Source: CAMTWZ01 sp041749075 | GTDB taxonomy: Bacteria; Bacteroidota; Rhodothermia; Balneolales; HLUCCA01 | Direction of reading: 5' to 3' | Assembly (NCBI GenBank): GCA_041749075.1 | Contig: JBGTBY010000035.1 | Coordinates: forward strand, 310,001 to 374,000 | Length of the DNA stretch: 64,000 nucleotides | Translations under genes and position numbers: made by a program | In this document: one piece after another, positions 25,394 to 35,052 of the stretch | Layout: every line of letters begins with the position of its first letter | Numbering within the stretch: the stretch's first letter is position 1 | The notes under the pieces: generated by a model | The model's input: the letters and a program-made list of their open reading frames with translations, nothing else | What the model was told of the DNA's origin: nothing | The model's database searches: none

Positions 25394-28300
25394 GATCCCA
25401 ATTGGCTGAAGGAACGAAGCAAGGATGGAAGCGCATCGAAATCGAACGCCTCATTTGCAGCATTCAGTTTTTTCAAATAGTCATGCAATTCGGGAATATC
25501 ATGACCCCGTGTGGCCAAATCCAATTCGGTGATGATCAAATCGATTTCATCCATCACCGGAATTTCAGATAATAGACGCATTCTAGGACCATAAACCGAC
25601 TTTAGTTCCTCTAGAAAGGCATGGTGAGCCGGATCGGTTTTCGCTTTTCCCTTAACCGATTCGGATTTGCTGCTCGTTCCACCTACAATGGGAAGAATCT
25701 TCGCCAAGGTCTCGAATAGGAAGGATTTCCGAAGCGGCTTGAGCAGAAACCCGTCGAACAGATGTTCGGTGGCTTCCATCTCATGATTGAGCATCGAAGC
25801 AGTGAACGCCAAAACAGGAATCTTGCTCACTTCCGGATCCTCACGCAGCATCCTTGTGGCTTCGGTGCCATTGAGACGTGGCATACGGATATCCATCAGA
25901 ACCACATCCGGCTTCTTCTCTTTAACGATGCGGATCGCCTCATCGCCATCATCGGCTTTCAGAATGTTGATCGGTTGTCCTTTTAGATAAGATACGATCA
26001 GTTGGATGTTGATTTCGATGTCGTCGGCAACCAGGATCGTAGCAGGTTCGAACTCGATGGCATTGAAATTCAAATGACGGGCATCGTCATCCACTTCCAA
26101 TTCACGCACCGGAACCTGCTTGAGTTCGATGGAAAACGTGCTCCCTTTGCCTAGCTCACTCGTAATCGAGATTTGACCGTTCATCAAGTGCGCCAATTTT
26201 TGGGAGATCGACAACCCGAGTCCGGTTCCACCGAATTTCCGGTTTTCCCCATTGCTGGCTTGGCTGAACGAATCGAATATCGTGCCTTGGTCGAATTTGG
26301 AGACACCGATTCCGGTATCGATCACCTTGATGGTAAGGTCGAACAACTGCTCTTCCTGGTCGCTGAGAATACCTGAAACCTCGATCGCGATTCGTCCGCG
26401 TTGGGTGAATTTGACCGCATTGCCGACCAAATTCAGCACGATTTGGCGAAACCGTAGCTCATCCAATAAGAACGTGGTCGGAAATTGGGCTGGGATGACA
26501 ACCTCAAAACCCAATTCCTTCTTTTCCAACTCGTGTTTGAACAGGGATCCGATCGCTTCAATAATATTGCGAAGTCGGACCGGAGTCGGTTCCAGACTCA
26601 ATCGACCTGCTTCAATCTTTGAAAGATCCAGCAGATCGTTGATCAGATGCAATAATGAGCGACCGCTATGGAGAATCGTTTCGAGATGGTTTTTCGACGT
26701 ATCGTCCATATCCGATTCCAACAGAATTTCACTGAAACCCAAAATGGCATTCATTGGTGTGCGGATCTCGTGACTCATATTTGCCAGAAACTCACTCTTA
26801 GCCCGGTTCGCCTCCTCGGCGCGCTGACGTGCATCCATCAGCTCATAGGCATAGGAACGACGTTTTAGGCTACCAGCGATGATGTCGGCAGTCACTTTGA
26901 GCAAGGAGATGACCTGCGGTTCCCAGACTTTCGTGCTACTTACCGAATCGAATCCTAGGAAGCCAACCAGCTCGGTGCCGAACCGCATCGGAACGGCAAC
27001 CAACGATTGAATACTCTGATTTTCAAGCAATTCGCGCTCGCTAGCATACTCATCCGGAATCGCACTCACGAGTGGAATATGGACCGGTTCGTTGAACCTG
27101 AACGCCTCCTTCCATCGACTGATGATCGAGAACGGAATGTTTTTGAGATTATCGATCTCTGGATTTATGCTCTGCTCACACCATTCATGCGTGTTCGTGA
27201 TTTCATCCTTGAGTGGATCGATCTCAAAAATATAGACCCGGTCTACCAACATAGACGTTCCAAGCTTCTCCAGAGCTTCCGACACACGTTCTTCCACATC
27301 TTCCACACGGCAGCCGATCAATCGTCCCGAAATATCGACCACCAGATTGTACATGGAGTTCAGATAATTCGTCTGTTTGATGAGGCGGGTGCGCTCGGTG
27401 ACGTCACGGCCTTCGGCCACAATGAACTCAACCTCATTCTGATCATTCAACACCGGATTCAGAGTGAAATCGATATTGATTTCGCGTCCATTACCCGAAA
27501 TCATGGTTTCCAGCCTCACAAAATTGCCGGATTGCGCTTTCTTGACGGCATCTTTAATCTGCCGACGAACAGACATATTGGTGCCCCAGTAACCTGCTTT
27601 CCATATCGGACGCCCCAAGAATTCATTCTTTTCCAGATTGCCAAATCGCAACGCCGTATTGTTGATATCCATCATATTACCGTCCAGGTCGAGTATCGCT
27701 GCCATCTGGAACGAGGAATTGAATGTGGCTCGGAATTTTCGCTCACGTTCGCCCAAGACTTTCTCGTTGAGAATCCTCTCGTTCACATTTCTGAGGATTC
27801 CTTCAATTCCGTTCATCTTTCCGTCCTCGTCGAAGATGATGGACGCATTTACGGAGGTGTAGACTTCTTTTCCGTCTTCGGTTTTCAGTCGAATTTCGAA
27901 ATCATTCACGCGTCCTTCTTTCAGCAATTGACGGTTCAGCTTGCGGTAATCCTGATCATGGTAGTAGAAATTGGAGACCGGTTTACCGATGATCACCTCC
28001 CTCGGATACCCCGAATGGGCATATATGGATGGAGTGATCTCCTTTACAATTCCGTGTACATCCGACAGGAAATACACATCCTGAATGTTGTCGAAAATGG
28101 ACCGATATCGTGATTCGCTCTCGATCAGGGCGATTTCGGTATTCTTACGGGCATTGATATCCTGAAACGACCCATACATGTATTCGGTTCGACCTTTCTT
28201 GAATACCGAACGGCCAGAAGCAGCCACCCAAACCGGTTCGGAATTGCCACGCAGAATTTGGAGATCGAAATCATAGGGTACACCTGTTTTGAGACATCGT

Positions 28301-28896
28301 AAAAAGGCGTCTCTCAACATCTCGCGTTGATCCGGATGGATGTGATCCAGGTTCTGATATGGATCGGGCTTGACGGATTTATCCACTCCGAAAATCTCAT
28401 AGGTCACACTGGTCCAAGTCAACCGATCCGTAGCCGGATCATAAATCCATCCACCCACATGGTTGATAAATCCGATCTCCTCCAACAGGTAGAGCGCTCG
28501 GTCGTGATCCAGGTTGAGCAAGTGCAAGGTCGTGACATCCACACCGACGCACTGAATGGCTTCCGGTTTCCCATCTGAATCGACGAGTGCGAAAAAATCC
28601 CAATCCGTCCACTGGTATCCATTGGGTCCATCGGGTTTGCGAAGCAAGACACGGTACACTCGACCTGGATTCTCCAGACACTTGGTCACCGTTTCGATGC
28701 AAGCGGCATGGTCTTCCTCCACGATGGTATCTAGCCCACTCCGACCGATTTTGGCTTTGTCATCGTATCCGAACCTCTTCGTAAAGTGTTCATTGGTGAA
28801 GGTGACCCTACCTTCGAGATCGGTTCGACACAGGTATTTCGACTCTAATTGAAGGAGTGCCGGGTACTTTTCATCAGCATTAAAGGGAGTCGTCAT
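25390..28896 (-). CDS. Large PAS/GAF hybrid sensor histidine kinase
   Basis: A 1168-residue soluble hybrid kinase without membrane spans. Order: PAS-like domains at about 10-130, 145-265, 270-390 and 395-510; GAF at about 525-690 (VSEALEKLGTSMLVDRVYIFEIDP); HisKA with His709 (MSHEIRTPMNAILGFSEIL); HATPase_c (VLNLVGNAVKFT, GGTGLGLSISQKL); receiver at about 965-1080 with LMDIRMPRLNGTEA; and a helical tail of about 85 residues with no recognised domain. Likely an intracellular redox, light or metabolite sensor. It is 6 nt downstream of the oxidoreductase gene and overlaps the REC-kinase gene by 4 nt. Confidence 0.92.
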   Translation of the reverse strand: MTTPFNADEKYPALLQLESKYLCRTDLEGRVTFTNEHFTKRFGYDDKAKIGRSGLDTIVEEDHAACIETVTKCLENPGRVYRVLLRKPDGPNGYQWTDWDFFALVDSDGKPEAIQCVGVDVTTLHLLNLDHDRALYLLEEIGFINHVGGWIYDPATDRLTWTSVTYEIFGVDKSVKPDPYQNLDHIHPDQREMLRDAFLRCLKTGVPYDFDLQILRGNSEPVWVAASGRSVFKKGRTEYMYGSFQDINARKNTEIALIESESRYRSIFDNIQDVYFLSDVHGIVKEITPSIYAHSGYPREVIIGKPVSNFYYHDQDYRKLNRQLLKEGRVNDFEIRLKTEDGKEVYTSVNASIIFDEDGKMNGIEGILRNVNERILNEKVLGERERKFRATFNSSFQMAAILDLDGNMMDINNTALRFGNLEKNEFLGRPIWKAGYWGTNMSVRRQIKDAVKKAQSGNFVRLETMISGNGREINIDFTLNPVLNDQNEVEFIVAEGRDVTERTRLIKQTNYLNSMYNLVVDISGRLIGCRVEDVEERVSEALEKLGTSMLVDRVYIFEIDPLKDEITNTHEWCEQSINPEIDNLKNIPFSIISRWKEAFRFNEPVHIPLVSAIPDEYASERELLENQSIQSLVAVPMRFGTELVGFLGFDSVSSTKVWEPQVISLLKVTADIIAGSLKRRSYAYELMDARQRAEEANRAKSEFLANMSHEIRTPMNAILGFSEILLESDMDDTSKNHLETILHSGRSLLHLINDLLDLSKIEAGRLSLEPTPVRLRNIIEAIGSLFKHELEKKELGFEVVIPAQFPTTFLLDELRFRQIVLNLVGNAVKFTQRGRIAIEVSGILSDQEEQLFDLTIKVIDTGIGVSKFDQGTIFDSFSQASNGENRKFGGTGLGLSISQKLAHLMNGQISITSELGKGSTFSIELKQVPVRELEVDDDARHLNFNAIEFEPATILVADDIEINIQLIVSYLKGQPINILKADDGDEAIRIVKEKKPDVVLMDIRMPRLNGTEATRMLREDPEVSKIPVLAFTASMLNHEMEATEHLFDGFLLKPLRKSFLFETLAKILPIVGGTSSKSESVKGKAKTDPAHHAFLEELKSVYGPRMRLLSEIPVMDEIDLIITELDLATRGHDIPELHDYLKKLNAANEAFDFDALPSLLRSFSQLGS

Positions 28897-28902
28897 AGGT
28901 AA

Positions 28903-30246
28903 TTAATATTGAAAAATCGTGCCGCCTGCCATCACATTCTGTGAGACCGGATCAAACACCACGCGTTCTTGTGTGCGAAGTGCCGCTGTGACCATGATGT
29001 TGGCGATGGAATGCGTGTATCCGGCTCTCACTGGCGCGTTAGGGGTGTTTCTCGTCCGCACGCAATCCATCCAATTGAGCATATGCAGGGATGTGGCCTC
29101 ATCCACTCCCGCGATGGCGGCCGTATCGACTTGCATAGATTCGGTTAATGTGGTCTCGGCAAGCAAATTCGGCCGCATGCCCATTTCATTTGCGGCCCAT
29201 TCGGACAATCCGCCATTGGGTGTCACTTTGTTGGTATCCAGATTCAATTCGCCACCATTTGAAAAGTAGATTTCTTTGATGCCGCCTGCTTCGTTGTGCA
29301 TGCGTGAGGTGTAAACCACCTGAAATCCGGATGTGAGATCATCCGAAGGTCCGTAATCAAAAACGGCGGTCATGGTATCAAAATTGGTTCGACCATCCTT
29401 CCACATGTAAATACCTCCATTGGCCGTCACACTGCGAGGGTAATCCAAGCCGGAGAACCAATGCACCGTGTCGATCTGATGGGACATCCATTGACCAGGA
29501 ATTCCCGACGAATAGGGCCAAAACAAGCGATATTCCACATATTTGCGCGGGTCCCAGTCCACCATCGGGCGATTCATCAGGTAGCGCGTCCAATCCACAT
29601 CCGTTTGTTTGATGGAATCGACCAATGCCGGACGCCGCCATCTACCCGGTTGATTCACGTTCCAACTCATTTCCACCATCGTGATATCGCCGAATTTGCC
29701 CGATTGGATGAACTCATGCGCGGCATGGTAATTGCGTCCGCTGCGGCGTTGCGAGCCGATCTGCACGATGATGCCCGATTTATCCACTTCGTCCATTGCG
29801 AAGCGGGCATCCTCCATCGTCTCTGCAAATGGTTTTTCCACATACGCGTCTTTCCCGGCTTGTGCGGCTTCAACGGTATGTAGCGCATGTTGGAAGTCAG
29901 CCGTGGAAATGATCACCGCATCCACATCTTTGTTGGCATAGAGAGCCTCGTTGTTGAGCCAGGTCTGTGTGTCCATACCAAATTTGTCTTTCATGAAGGC
30001 CTTGCCTTCGTCTCGTCGGCGGTTCCAGATATCGGATATACCGATGATATCGAAGTTTTTCGTCTTGGAATGATGCATCAACGCCGGAATGAGCGCATAC
30101 TTCGCCCGATCCGAGAATCCGACGATGCCCACATTCACGCGGTCGTTCGCACCAAGAATACGGCCATAACTGCGCGCGCTGAATGTGGCCAGTCCGGCTG
30201 CGGCTATCGAGGATTTGATGATGAAATCGCGACGGGATGTGCTCAT
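28903..30246 (-). CDS. Gfo/Idh/MocA family oxidoreductase, Tat-exported
   Basis: A 447-residue NAD(P)-dependent oxidoreductase with an N-terminal twin-arginine signal (MSTSRRDFIIKSSIAAAGLATF). The Rossmann part includes VNVGIVGFSDRAKYALIPAL, and the conserved EKP motif (DAYVEKPFAETM) lies near the cofactor. The C-terminal alpha/beta domain binds a sugar-like substrate. Tat-exported members are frequent next to DUF1080 proteins in sugar-degrading loci of Bacteroidota and Planctomycetota. It overlaps the DUF1080 gene by 4 nt. The exact substrate is unknown. Confidence 0.88.
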   Translation of the reverse strand: MSTSRRDFIIKSSIAAAGLATFSARSYGRILGANDRVNVGIVGFSDRAKYALIPALMHHSKTKNFDIIGISDIWNRRRDEGKAFMKDKFGMDTQTWLNNEALYANKDVDAVIISTADFQHALHTVEAAQAGKDAYVEKPFAETMEDARFAMDEVDKSGIIVQIGSQRRSGRNYHAAHEFIQSGKFGDITMVEMSWNVNQPGRWRRPALVDSIKQTDVDWTRYLMNRPMVDWDPRKYVEYRLFWPYSSGIPGQWMSHQIDTVHWFSGLDYPRSVTANGGIYMWKDGRTNFDTMTAVFDYGPSDDLTSGFQVVYTSRMHNEAGGIKEIYFSNGGELNLDTNKVTPNGGLSEWAANEMGMRPNLLAETTLTESMQVDTAAIAGVDEATSLHMLNWMDCVRTRNTPNAPVRAGYTHSIANIMVTAALRTQERVVFDPVSQNVMAGGTIFQY

Positions 30247-31592
30247 AATTCCTTGATTTTGATGGATCTGAAATCGACCCGGTCGCCGTGGTCTTGCAAC
30301 AGAATATGACCGGATTCGGAGCCGCAGAATCCGGGGTATATGCTGAATTTACTGTAATCCACAAGCGCATCCCACATCTGTGTTCCCCGCTCGAATTCCA
30401 GCACCTTCATGCCGTTGAGCGAATGTTCGATGTGCGCGCCACGCACCACCACTCTGGCCCGATTCCATTGACCCACGCCGCTGAAGCGTTTGTTTCGCGC
30501 CGGTATCAAATCATACAACGATGCGACCGTCCGGTTCCCGTTCACGCCGAGTTTCGCATCAGGGTGACGCTGATCATCCAATATCTGAAACTCGCAACCG
30601 ATCGACGACCCTTGTCCCTGGTTCAACGTCGGATCCACCACATACTTGATGCCGCTGTTCGCTCCTTCTGTGATCCGAAAATCCACGATTAACACATAAT
30701 TGGAGTATTTCTTTGTGGTGATGATGTCCCCACCATGAGCCGATTCGCCTCCACCGGATGGCAGCACACTCAAAATTCCGTTTTCAATGTTCCAACCACG
30801 TTCTGGGAAACCAGAAAGTCGTGCGCCCCTCCATCCATCCGTGGTTTTTCCATCCCATAAGAGCTTCCATCCATCTTTTATTTCTTGCTCACTGAGAACA
30901 TTCGGAAGAAAATTCGCTTGTTTTAGGTCGGATAGGGACGTGACATTTCCCTTCACATTTTCGGTTTGGATGCGGACCGACCGAAACGCGACCTGAATTC
31001 CGCGTTTGCTCTCATCCTGACCGATATCATGTACCTGAAGCGCGATAAATCCTCTTGGAGTTGTCGAATCCAGGATGGATGTGGCTTCCACTCCATTCAC
31101 GAATGTGCGGATGGATGTTCCGATCGCTTCCACCCTCATCACATTCCAATCGTTGTTTCGGAACGCTCGACGCGCCGCTTCGTTCTCTGCCAGCGGAACC
31201 AACCACCCCCGCCGCGCCTCATCGTAAATGCCACCGCTCCAGGCCCGCGACGATGGATCAATTTCCATCTGATACCCGAACACCTGCCCCCCACCGCTCA
31301 CCTCACTTCGGAACTGAACGCCCGAATTGAGCGCATCATGCACCTTCACCTCCACTTCCAAAATGAAATCGGAGTACGTTTCCGTGGTCGTGAGAAAACT
31401 GTTGGGCGTGTTCGGCACCGTTTCGCCGTACAACACCCCATCACGCACGAAATAGAGCGCGGTTCCTCCCTTCTGCTCCCATCCGGTGAGGTCTTTCCCA
31501 TTGAACAGATCCCGCCATTGGGCGTTGGCAGGATTGGACGAAATGGCGATTATGCACGAAATCAGTACAATGATTGACGTAACCTTTAGCAT
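30243..31592 (-). CDS. Exported protein with two DUF1080 (3-keto-disaccharide hydrolase-like) domains
   Basis: A 449-residue secreted protein (signal MLKVTSIIVLISCIIAISSNPANA). Two concanavalin-like DUF1080 domains follow, both opening with the hallmark GKDLTGWEQKGG / DGKTTDGWRGARLSG and each holding a Y(S)DF(I)LEVE or NYVLIVDFRITEGANSGIKY strand. DUF1080 proteins hydrolyse 3-keto-glycosides in some bacteria, which fits the oxidoreductase encoded next, since such dehydrogenases can make 3-keto sugars. First gene of the four-gene minus-strand unit that ends with two kinases. Confidence 0.85.
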   Translation of the reverse strand: MLKVTSIIVLISCIIAISSNPANAQWRDLFNGKDLTGWEQKGGTALYFVRDGVLYGETVPNTPNSFLTTTETYSDFILEVEVKVHDALNSGVQFRSEVSGGGQVFGYQMEIDPSSRAWSGGIYDEARRGWLVPLAENEAARRAFRNNDWNVMRVEAIGTSIRTFVNGVEATSILDSTTPRGFIALQVHDIGQDESKRGIQVAFRSVRIQTENVKGNVTSLSDLKQANFLPNVLSEQEIKDGWKLLWDGKTTDGWRGARLSGFPERGWNIENGILSVLPSGGGESAHGGDIITTKKYSNYVLIVDFRITEGANSGIKYVVDPTLNQGQGSSIGCEFQILDDQRHPDAKLGVNGNRTVASLYDLIPARNKRFSGVGQWNRARVVVRGAHIEHSLNGMKVLEFERGTQMWDALVDYSKFSIYPGFCGSESGHILLQDHGDRVDFRSIKIKEL

Positions 31593-31610
31593 TTTCTTAA
31601 TTCTATTTTG

Positions 31611-31791
31611 TTTGTTGTTAGTGGTTTGTTGTTAGTTGTGCCGGGTTCGAGGTTTCATGTTCGATGAAAGTTGGCGTTAGATATTAATCTAGTTGCCAAC
31701 AACCAACAACCAACAACCAACAACCAACAACCAACAACCAACAACCAACAACCAACAACCAACAACAAACAACAAACCACAAACCACTAAC
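31611..31791. repeat. Heptamer array B (word CCAACAA), with inverted outer arm
   Basis: Ten perfect tandem CCAACAA units at 31696-31765, then three degenerate ones. The left side from 31611 is a decayed inverted arm in 7-nt phase (TTTGTTG, TTAGTGG, TTTGTTG, TTAGTTG ...), with G at the seventh position kept for ten units. Outer ends pair perfectly over 12 bp: GTTAGTGGTTTG at 31617-31628 against 31780-31791. The right end overlaps the stop codon of the SMP-30 gene (31787-31789). It fills most of the gap 31593-31786 between two minus-strand genes. Confidence 0.9.
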
Positions 31792-32638
31792 GAAGTCGAT
31801 AGACTTTATCTCTGGACGTCACGAACAAATCGGTCCCAGCCGTTCCGCCCCAGGTCAGGTTCGTGATCTGCTGGTCGAAGGTCTTGCGATAGAACTCGGT
31901 TCCATCGGCATTGAAGACGATCAGTCCGTTCGGACCCGTGGTGTACAAACGTCCGTGTTGATCCGTTTTCATGCCATCGGCTCCACCATTGCTGGTCATT
32001 TCGCCGATGACCGCGAACAAAGCCGGATTGCTCAGGTTTCCATCCGCATCCACATCAAATGTCATGATTTTTCCGGTTGCGGAATCGCACACATATAGAA
32101 TGGATTGATCGGGTGATAATGCGACGCCATTTGGCAGATCGAACTCATCATACACAACGGTCAACTCCCCGCTTGGAGTAAGGCGATACACGCCGCTATA
32201 ATCCAATTTCCGATCTTCCGCTTTCACACCGAAATACGGATCCGTGAAAAAAAGAACACCGCTTTTGTGATAGACAAGATCGTTCGGACTGTTGAGGCGG
32301 TTTCCACCCACATCCGAAGCCAAGGCGGTCAATTGTCCGTCAGTGCCCAAGACACTTACACGGCCGGCATGTTGTGCCAGTACAAGATTGCCACCGGAAT
32401 CGAATGTGAGTCCGTTTGAATTTCCGGATGGAGCCAGAAAGGTATCTACGCCCGATTCCTCGCTCCAACGGTATACCACATCTGCAGGAATATCACTGAA
32501 TAATAAGAAGCCATCAGGGTGCCAGACCGGGCCTTCCGTGAATCGGAATCCATCGGCGATTACGGTTTCGGTGAGGGTGAAAGGGACTTCGGGTTTGGCG
32601 CAAGCGGCCAAAAGGAGCAAGAATAGGAGCTTTTTCAT
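31787..32638 (-). CDS. SMP-30/gluconolactonase-like lipoprotein
   Basis: A six-bladed propeller enzyme of the SMP-30/regucalcin/gluconolactonase family. The lipoprotein signal MKKLLFLLLLAAC places the start at 32638 and the lipid-modified Cys at 13. Family segments: FTEGPVWHPDGFLLFSDI with the metal-binding Glu, NSPNDLVYHKSGVLFFTDP, and LPNGVALSPDQSILYVCDS. It probably hydrolyses a sugar lactone in the envelope, which would suit the neighbouring sugar oxidoreductase unit. The coding end runs into heptamer array B. Confidence 0.87.
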   Translation of the reverse strand: MKKLLFLLLLAACAKPEVPFTLTETVIADGFRFTEGPVWHPDGFLLFSDIPADVVYRWSEESGVDTFLAPSGNSNGLTFDSGGNLVLAQHAGRVSVLGTDGQLTALASDVGGNRLNSPNDLVYHKSGVLFFTDPYFGVKAEDRKLDYSGVYRLTPSGELTVVYDEFDLPNGVALSPDQSILYVCDSATGKIMTFDVDADGNLSNPALFAVIGEMTSNGGADGMKTDQHGRLYTTGPNGLIVFNADGTEFYRKTFDQQITNLTWGGTAGTDLFVTSRDKVYRLR

Positions 32639-32683
32639 CTGAATGACACGAATTGGTTTAAGCCCCAATATAGAGGTACTTCC

Positions 32684-33727
32684 CTACTTAAACAGATTCT
32701 GCTGCCCACCCGCTTCTGGCCGACGGAAATGCTCGGAGGTGAGCTCAAATGACGCCCGGTTCAATCCATTGCGATTCGTATGGATGCGGAACTGATCGCG
32801 CACCTGTTGTGCGATCGGACCCGTTCCTTTGAACCGCTCTCCGAATTCGGACACATTCAATTCCCCATCCCGATACATTCGAACGCGGTTCAACACTTTT
32901 TCCGCGCGATCGGGCATATGTGTTCGCAGCCATTCCTCGAAAATACCCTTCAACGAATAGGGAAGCCGGAGCAATGTATACCCCGCAACCGTGGCTCCTG
33001 CTTTCGCTGCGGCACTCAGAATCGCAGGAATTTCATGATCGTTGATGGCCGGAATGACCGGCGCCACCATCACTCCAGCTGGGATTCCGGCTTGTGATAG
33101 TTTCTTGATTGCATCCAAACGCCGTGCGGGTCGACTCGTCCGTGGCTCCAGGATGCCGGTCAAATCCGCATCCAAGGTCGTGATGCTCAAGAACACCGCC
33201 ACACAATTATAGGATGCCAGTTCCGACAGCAGATCGATGTCGCGCGTGACCAAATGATTTTTCGTGATGATGGAGACCGGGTGACGCGCTTCGGCTAATA
33301 CCTCCAATATGGATCGGGTCACGTTCAACTTCCTTTCCAATGGCTGATAGGGATCGGTGACGCCACTTAATTGGATTCTCAACGGCTTCCACGAGGGTTT
33401 CGATAGTTCCGCACGAAGCAATGCCGCGGCATCTTTCTTGACCAAAATCTTCGTTTCGAAATCCAATCCGGCGGAATAGCCTAAGAATTCATGTGTCGGA
33501 CGCGCATAGCAATACACGCAGCCGTGCTCGCATCCCCGATAGGGATTGATCGACACCTCGAACGGAATATCCGGAGAGTCATTTTTGCTGATGATGGTTT
33601 TCGAGGCGTCCGGTATCACCGTCACCTTCGGATCGGCCCTCTCCTCCGGCGGAACCTCGTCGTCATATTCCCAGCCCGAGTCTGTGAAGCGGTTTTTTAG
33701 ATTGGTATGGGTTCCGTGCTTTGGCAA
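32684..33727 (-). CDS. PA0069-family radical SAM protein
   Basis: A 347-residue radical SAM protein of the group related to spore photoproduct lyase (PA0069/Rv2578c type). The cluster motif is CEHGCVYCYARPTHEFLG, preceded by FEVSINPYRGC. Later segments are VTDPYQPLERKLNVTRSILEVL and SIITKNHLVTRDIDLL. The biochemical function of this family is not established. The start is TTG at 33727 (TTGCCAAAGCAC); no in-frame ATG gives a plausible N-terminus. It lies between arrays B and C with a lipoprotein gene downstream. Confidence 0.85.
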   Translation of the reverse strand: MPKHGTHTNLKNRFTDSGWEYDDEVPPEERADPKVTVIPDASKTIISKNDSPDIPFEVSINPYRGCEHGCVYCYARPTHEFLGYSAGLDFETKILVKKDAAALLRAELSKPSWKPLRIQLSGVTDPYQPLERKLNVTRSILEVLAEARHPVSIITKNHLVTRDIDLLSELASYNCVAVFLSITTLDADLTGILEPRTSRPARRLDAIKKLSQAGIPAGVMVAPVIPAINDHEIPAILSAAAKAGATVAGYTLLRLPYSLKGIFEEWLRTHMPDRAEKVLNRVRMYRDGELNVSEFGERFKGTGPIAQQVRDQFRIHTNRNGLNRASFELTSEHFRRPEAGGQQNLFK

Positions 33728-33742
33728 TCGTTGGTTGTAATA

Positions 33743-33883
33743 CGTGAGTCGTGAGTTGTGAGTCGGTGGTGATGGTTCGAAATTCGGAGTCGTTTAATGA
33801 GTCTTACATCGCAGCTCGCGCTTAGCGCATTAAACATTTCGCTTCGCACATCCCCCGACTCACAACTCACGACTCACGACTCA
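33743..33883. repeat. Heptamer array C (word CGACTCA / GTGAGTC), 24-bp inverted arms
   Basis: The left arm has GTGAGTC, GTGAGTT, GTGAGTC from 33744; the right arm has CGACTCA, CAACTCA, CGACTCA, CGACTCA over 33856-33883. Segments 33743-33766 and 33855-33878 are perfect inverted repeats of 24 bp, enclosing an 88-nt centre whose first units still follow the 7-nt phase. The right arm contains the stop codon and last codons of the aminotransferase gene, so its C-terminal residues SRES are read from the repeat. Confidence 0.92.
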
Positions 33884-35048
33884 CTGCTTCGCCAAGAACA
33901 TTAAGTACACCATCCAAAACTTCGTCCGAGATAATTAACGGTGGCGCAAGTCGGATGAGGGTGTTCGAATGCAAGGTCCAGCCAAGGAGGATTCCATGTT
34001 CGAAGCAAGATTCCACAACGGCTTTGGTTTGCTCATAGGAATGAAGCTGGAGGCCGAGCATGGCGCCGCGACCTCGGACATCCACCACGCCTTCGCCCTT
34101 CAGTTCCTGTTTCACTCGTTTCTCGATGTGTGCGGCGCGCTTCATCCATCCATCCCTCAATAGAACATTCAATGAGGCGTGGGCAGCAGCGCATGAGACG
34201 GGATGTCCGCCGAATGTGGTGACGTGGTTCAATGGCGGATTGTCTCGGAAAGCGGCAAACAACTCATCCGAGGCGGCGAATCCGCCCAAAGGCATGCCTC
34301 CGCCCATGGCTTTGGCCATAGTTAGGATGTCGGGCACGATGCCATCATGCATGAAGGCGAATAGTTTGCCTGTGCGACCGAATCCGCTCTGGATTTCATC
34401 AAAAATGAGGACCGCGCCCGTTTCTGTGCATTTTTTGCGGACCGAGCGCAGCCAGTCCGCGCGTCCCACCACAATACCCCCTTCCCCCTGGATGGGTTCG
34501 AGGATGACGCATGCCGTTTGATCGGTGATGAGATCAAGGGCTTCATCCGAATTGAACTCACCAAAATGAACATCCGGCAATAAAGGAAGAAACGGATCGC
34601 GATAGACATCCCGCCCGGTCACACTCAAGGATCCATGACTATCGCCATGATAGGAGTTCTTGAACGCCACCATCCGCTGCCGACCCGTCGCCTTTTTCGC
34701 CAATTTGAGAGCACCTTCGTTGGCTTCGGTTCCACTATTTGTGAAATAGATGCGTTGTAGGGATGCGGGCAATTGAGCGGCCAATAGCGCCGCGAAACGG
34801 GACTGTGGTTTTTGAATGAACTCGCCATAGACCATCACATGCATATGGGCGGCGGCCTGAACCTGAACGGCCTCAACCACTTCCGGATGGGCATGACCTA
34901 AAGAAGAGACCGCGATGCCGCTGATGAAGTCGATGAACTGGCGACCGTCGGTGGTGTGAAGGTAGGGTCCCGAGGCATGGCTGATGTCCAAACCGATCGG
35001 AAAATCGGATGTCTGGGCGATGTGGCGGTAAAATGCGTCTCGGAACAT
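33867..35048 (-). CDS. Class-III PLP-dependent aminotransferase
   Basis: A 393-residue fold-type I aminotransferase of the acetylornithine/ornithine/4-aminobutyrate group. It has YFTNSGTEANEGALKLAKKATG, ILEPIQGEGGIVV, IFDEIQSGFGRTGKLFAF (Asp contacting the PLP pyridine) and the PLP lysine in TMAKAMGGGMPLGG. No arginine-biosynthesis neighbours are present to fix the substrate; ornithine or omega-amino acids are likely. The C-terminus ends GEAVSRES, and those last codons fall within the array C heptamers, so the natural end has probably been replaced. Confidence 0.87.
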   Translation of the reverse strand: MFRDAFYRHIAQTSDFPIGLDISHASGPYLHTTDGRQFIDFISGIAVSSLGHAHPEVVEAVQVQAAAHMHVMVYGEFIQKPQSRFAALLAAQLPASLQRIYFTNSGTEANEGALKLAKKATGRQRMVAFKNSYHGDSHGSLSVTGRDVYRDPFLPLLPDVHFGEFNSDEALDLITDQTACVILEPIQGEGGIVVGRADWLRSVRKKCTETGAVLIFDEIQSGFGRTGKLFAFMHDGIVPDILTMAKAMGGGMPLGGFAASDELFAAFRDNPPLNHVTTFGGHPVSCAAAHASLNVLLRDGWMKRAAHIEKRVKQELKGEGVVDVRGRGAMLGLQLHSYEQTKAVVESCFEHGILLGWTLHSNTLIRLAPPLIISDEVLDGVLNVLGEAVSRES

Positions 35049-35052
35049 GTCC

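Noticed and set aside
31696..31786. Tandem repeats that could be taken for a CRISPR array
   Set aside because: Units are 7 nt with no spacers, so this is a simple short-word array, not CRISPR.
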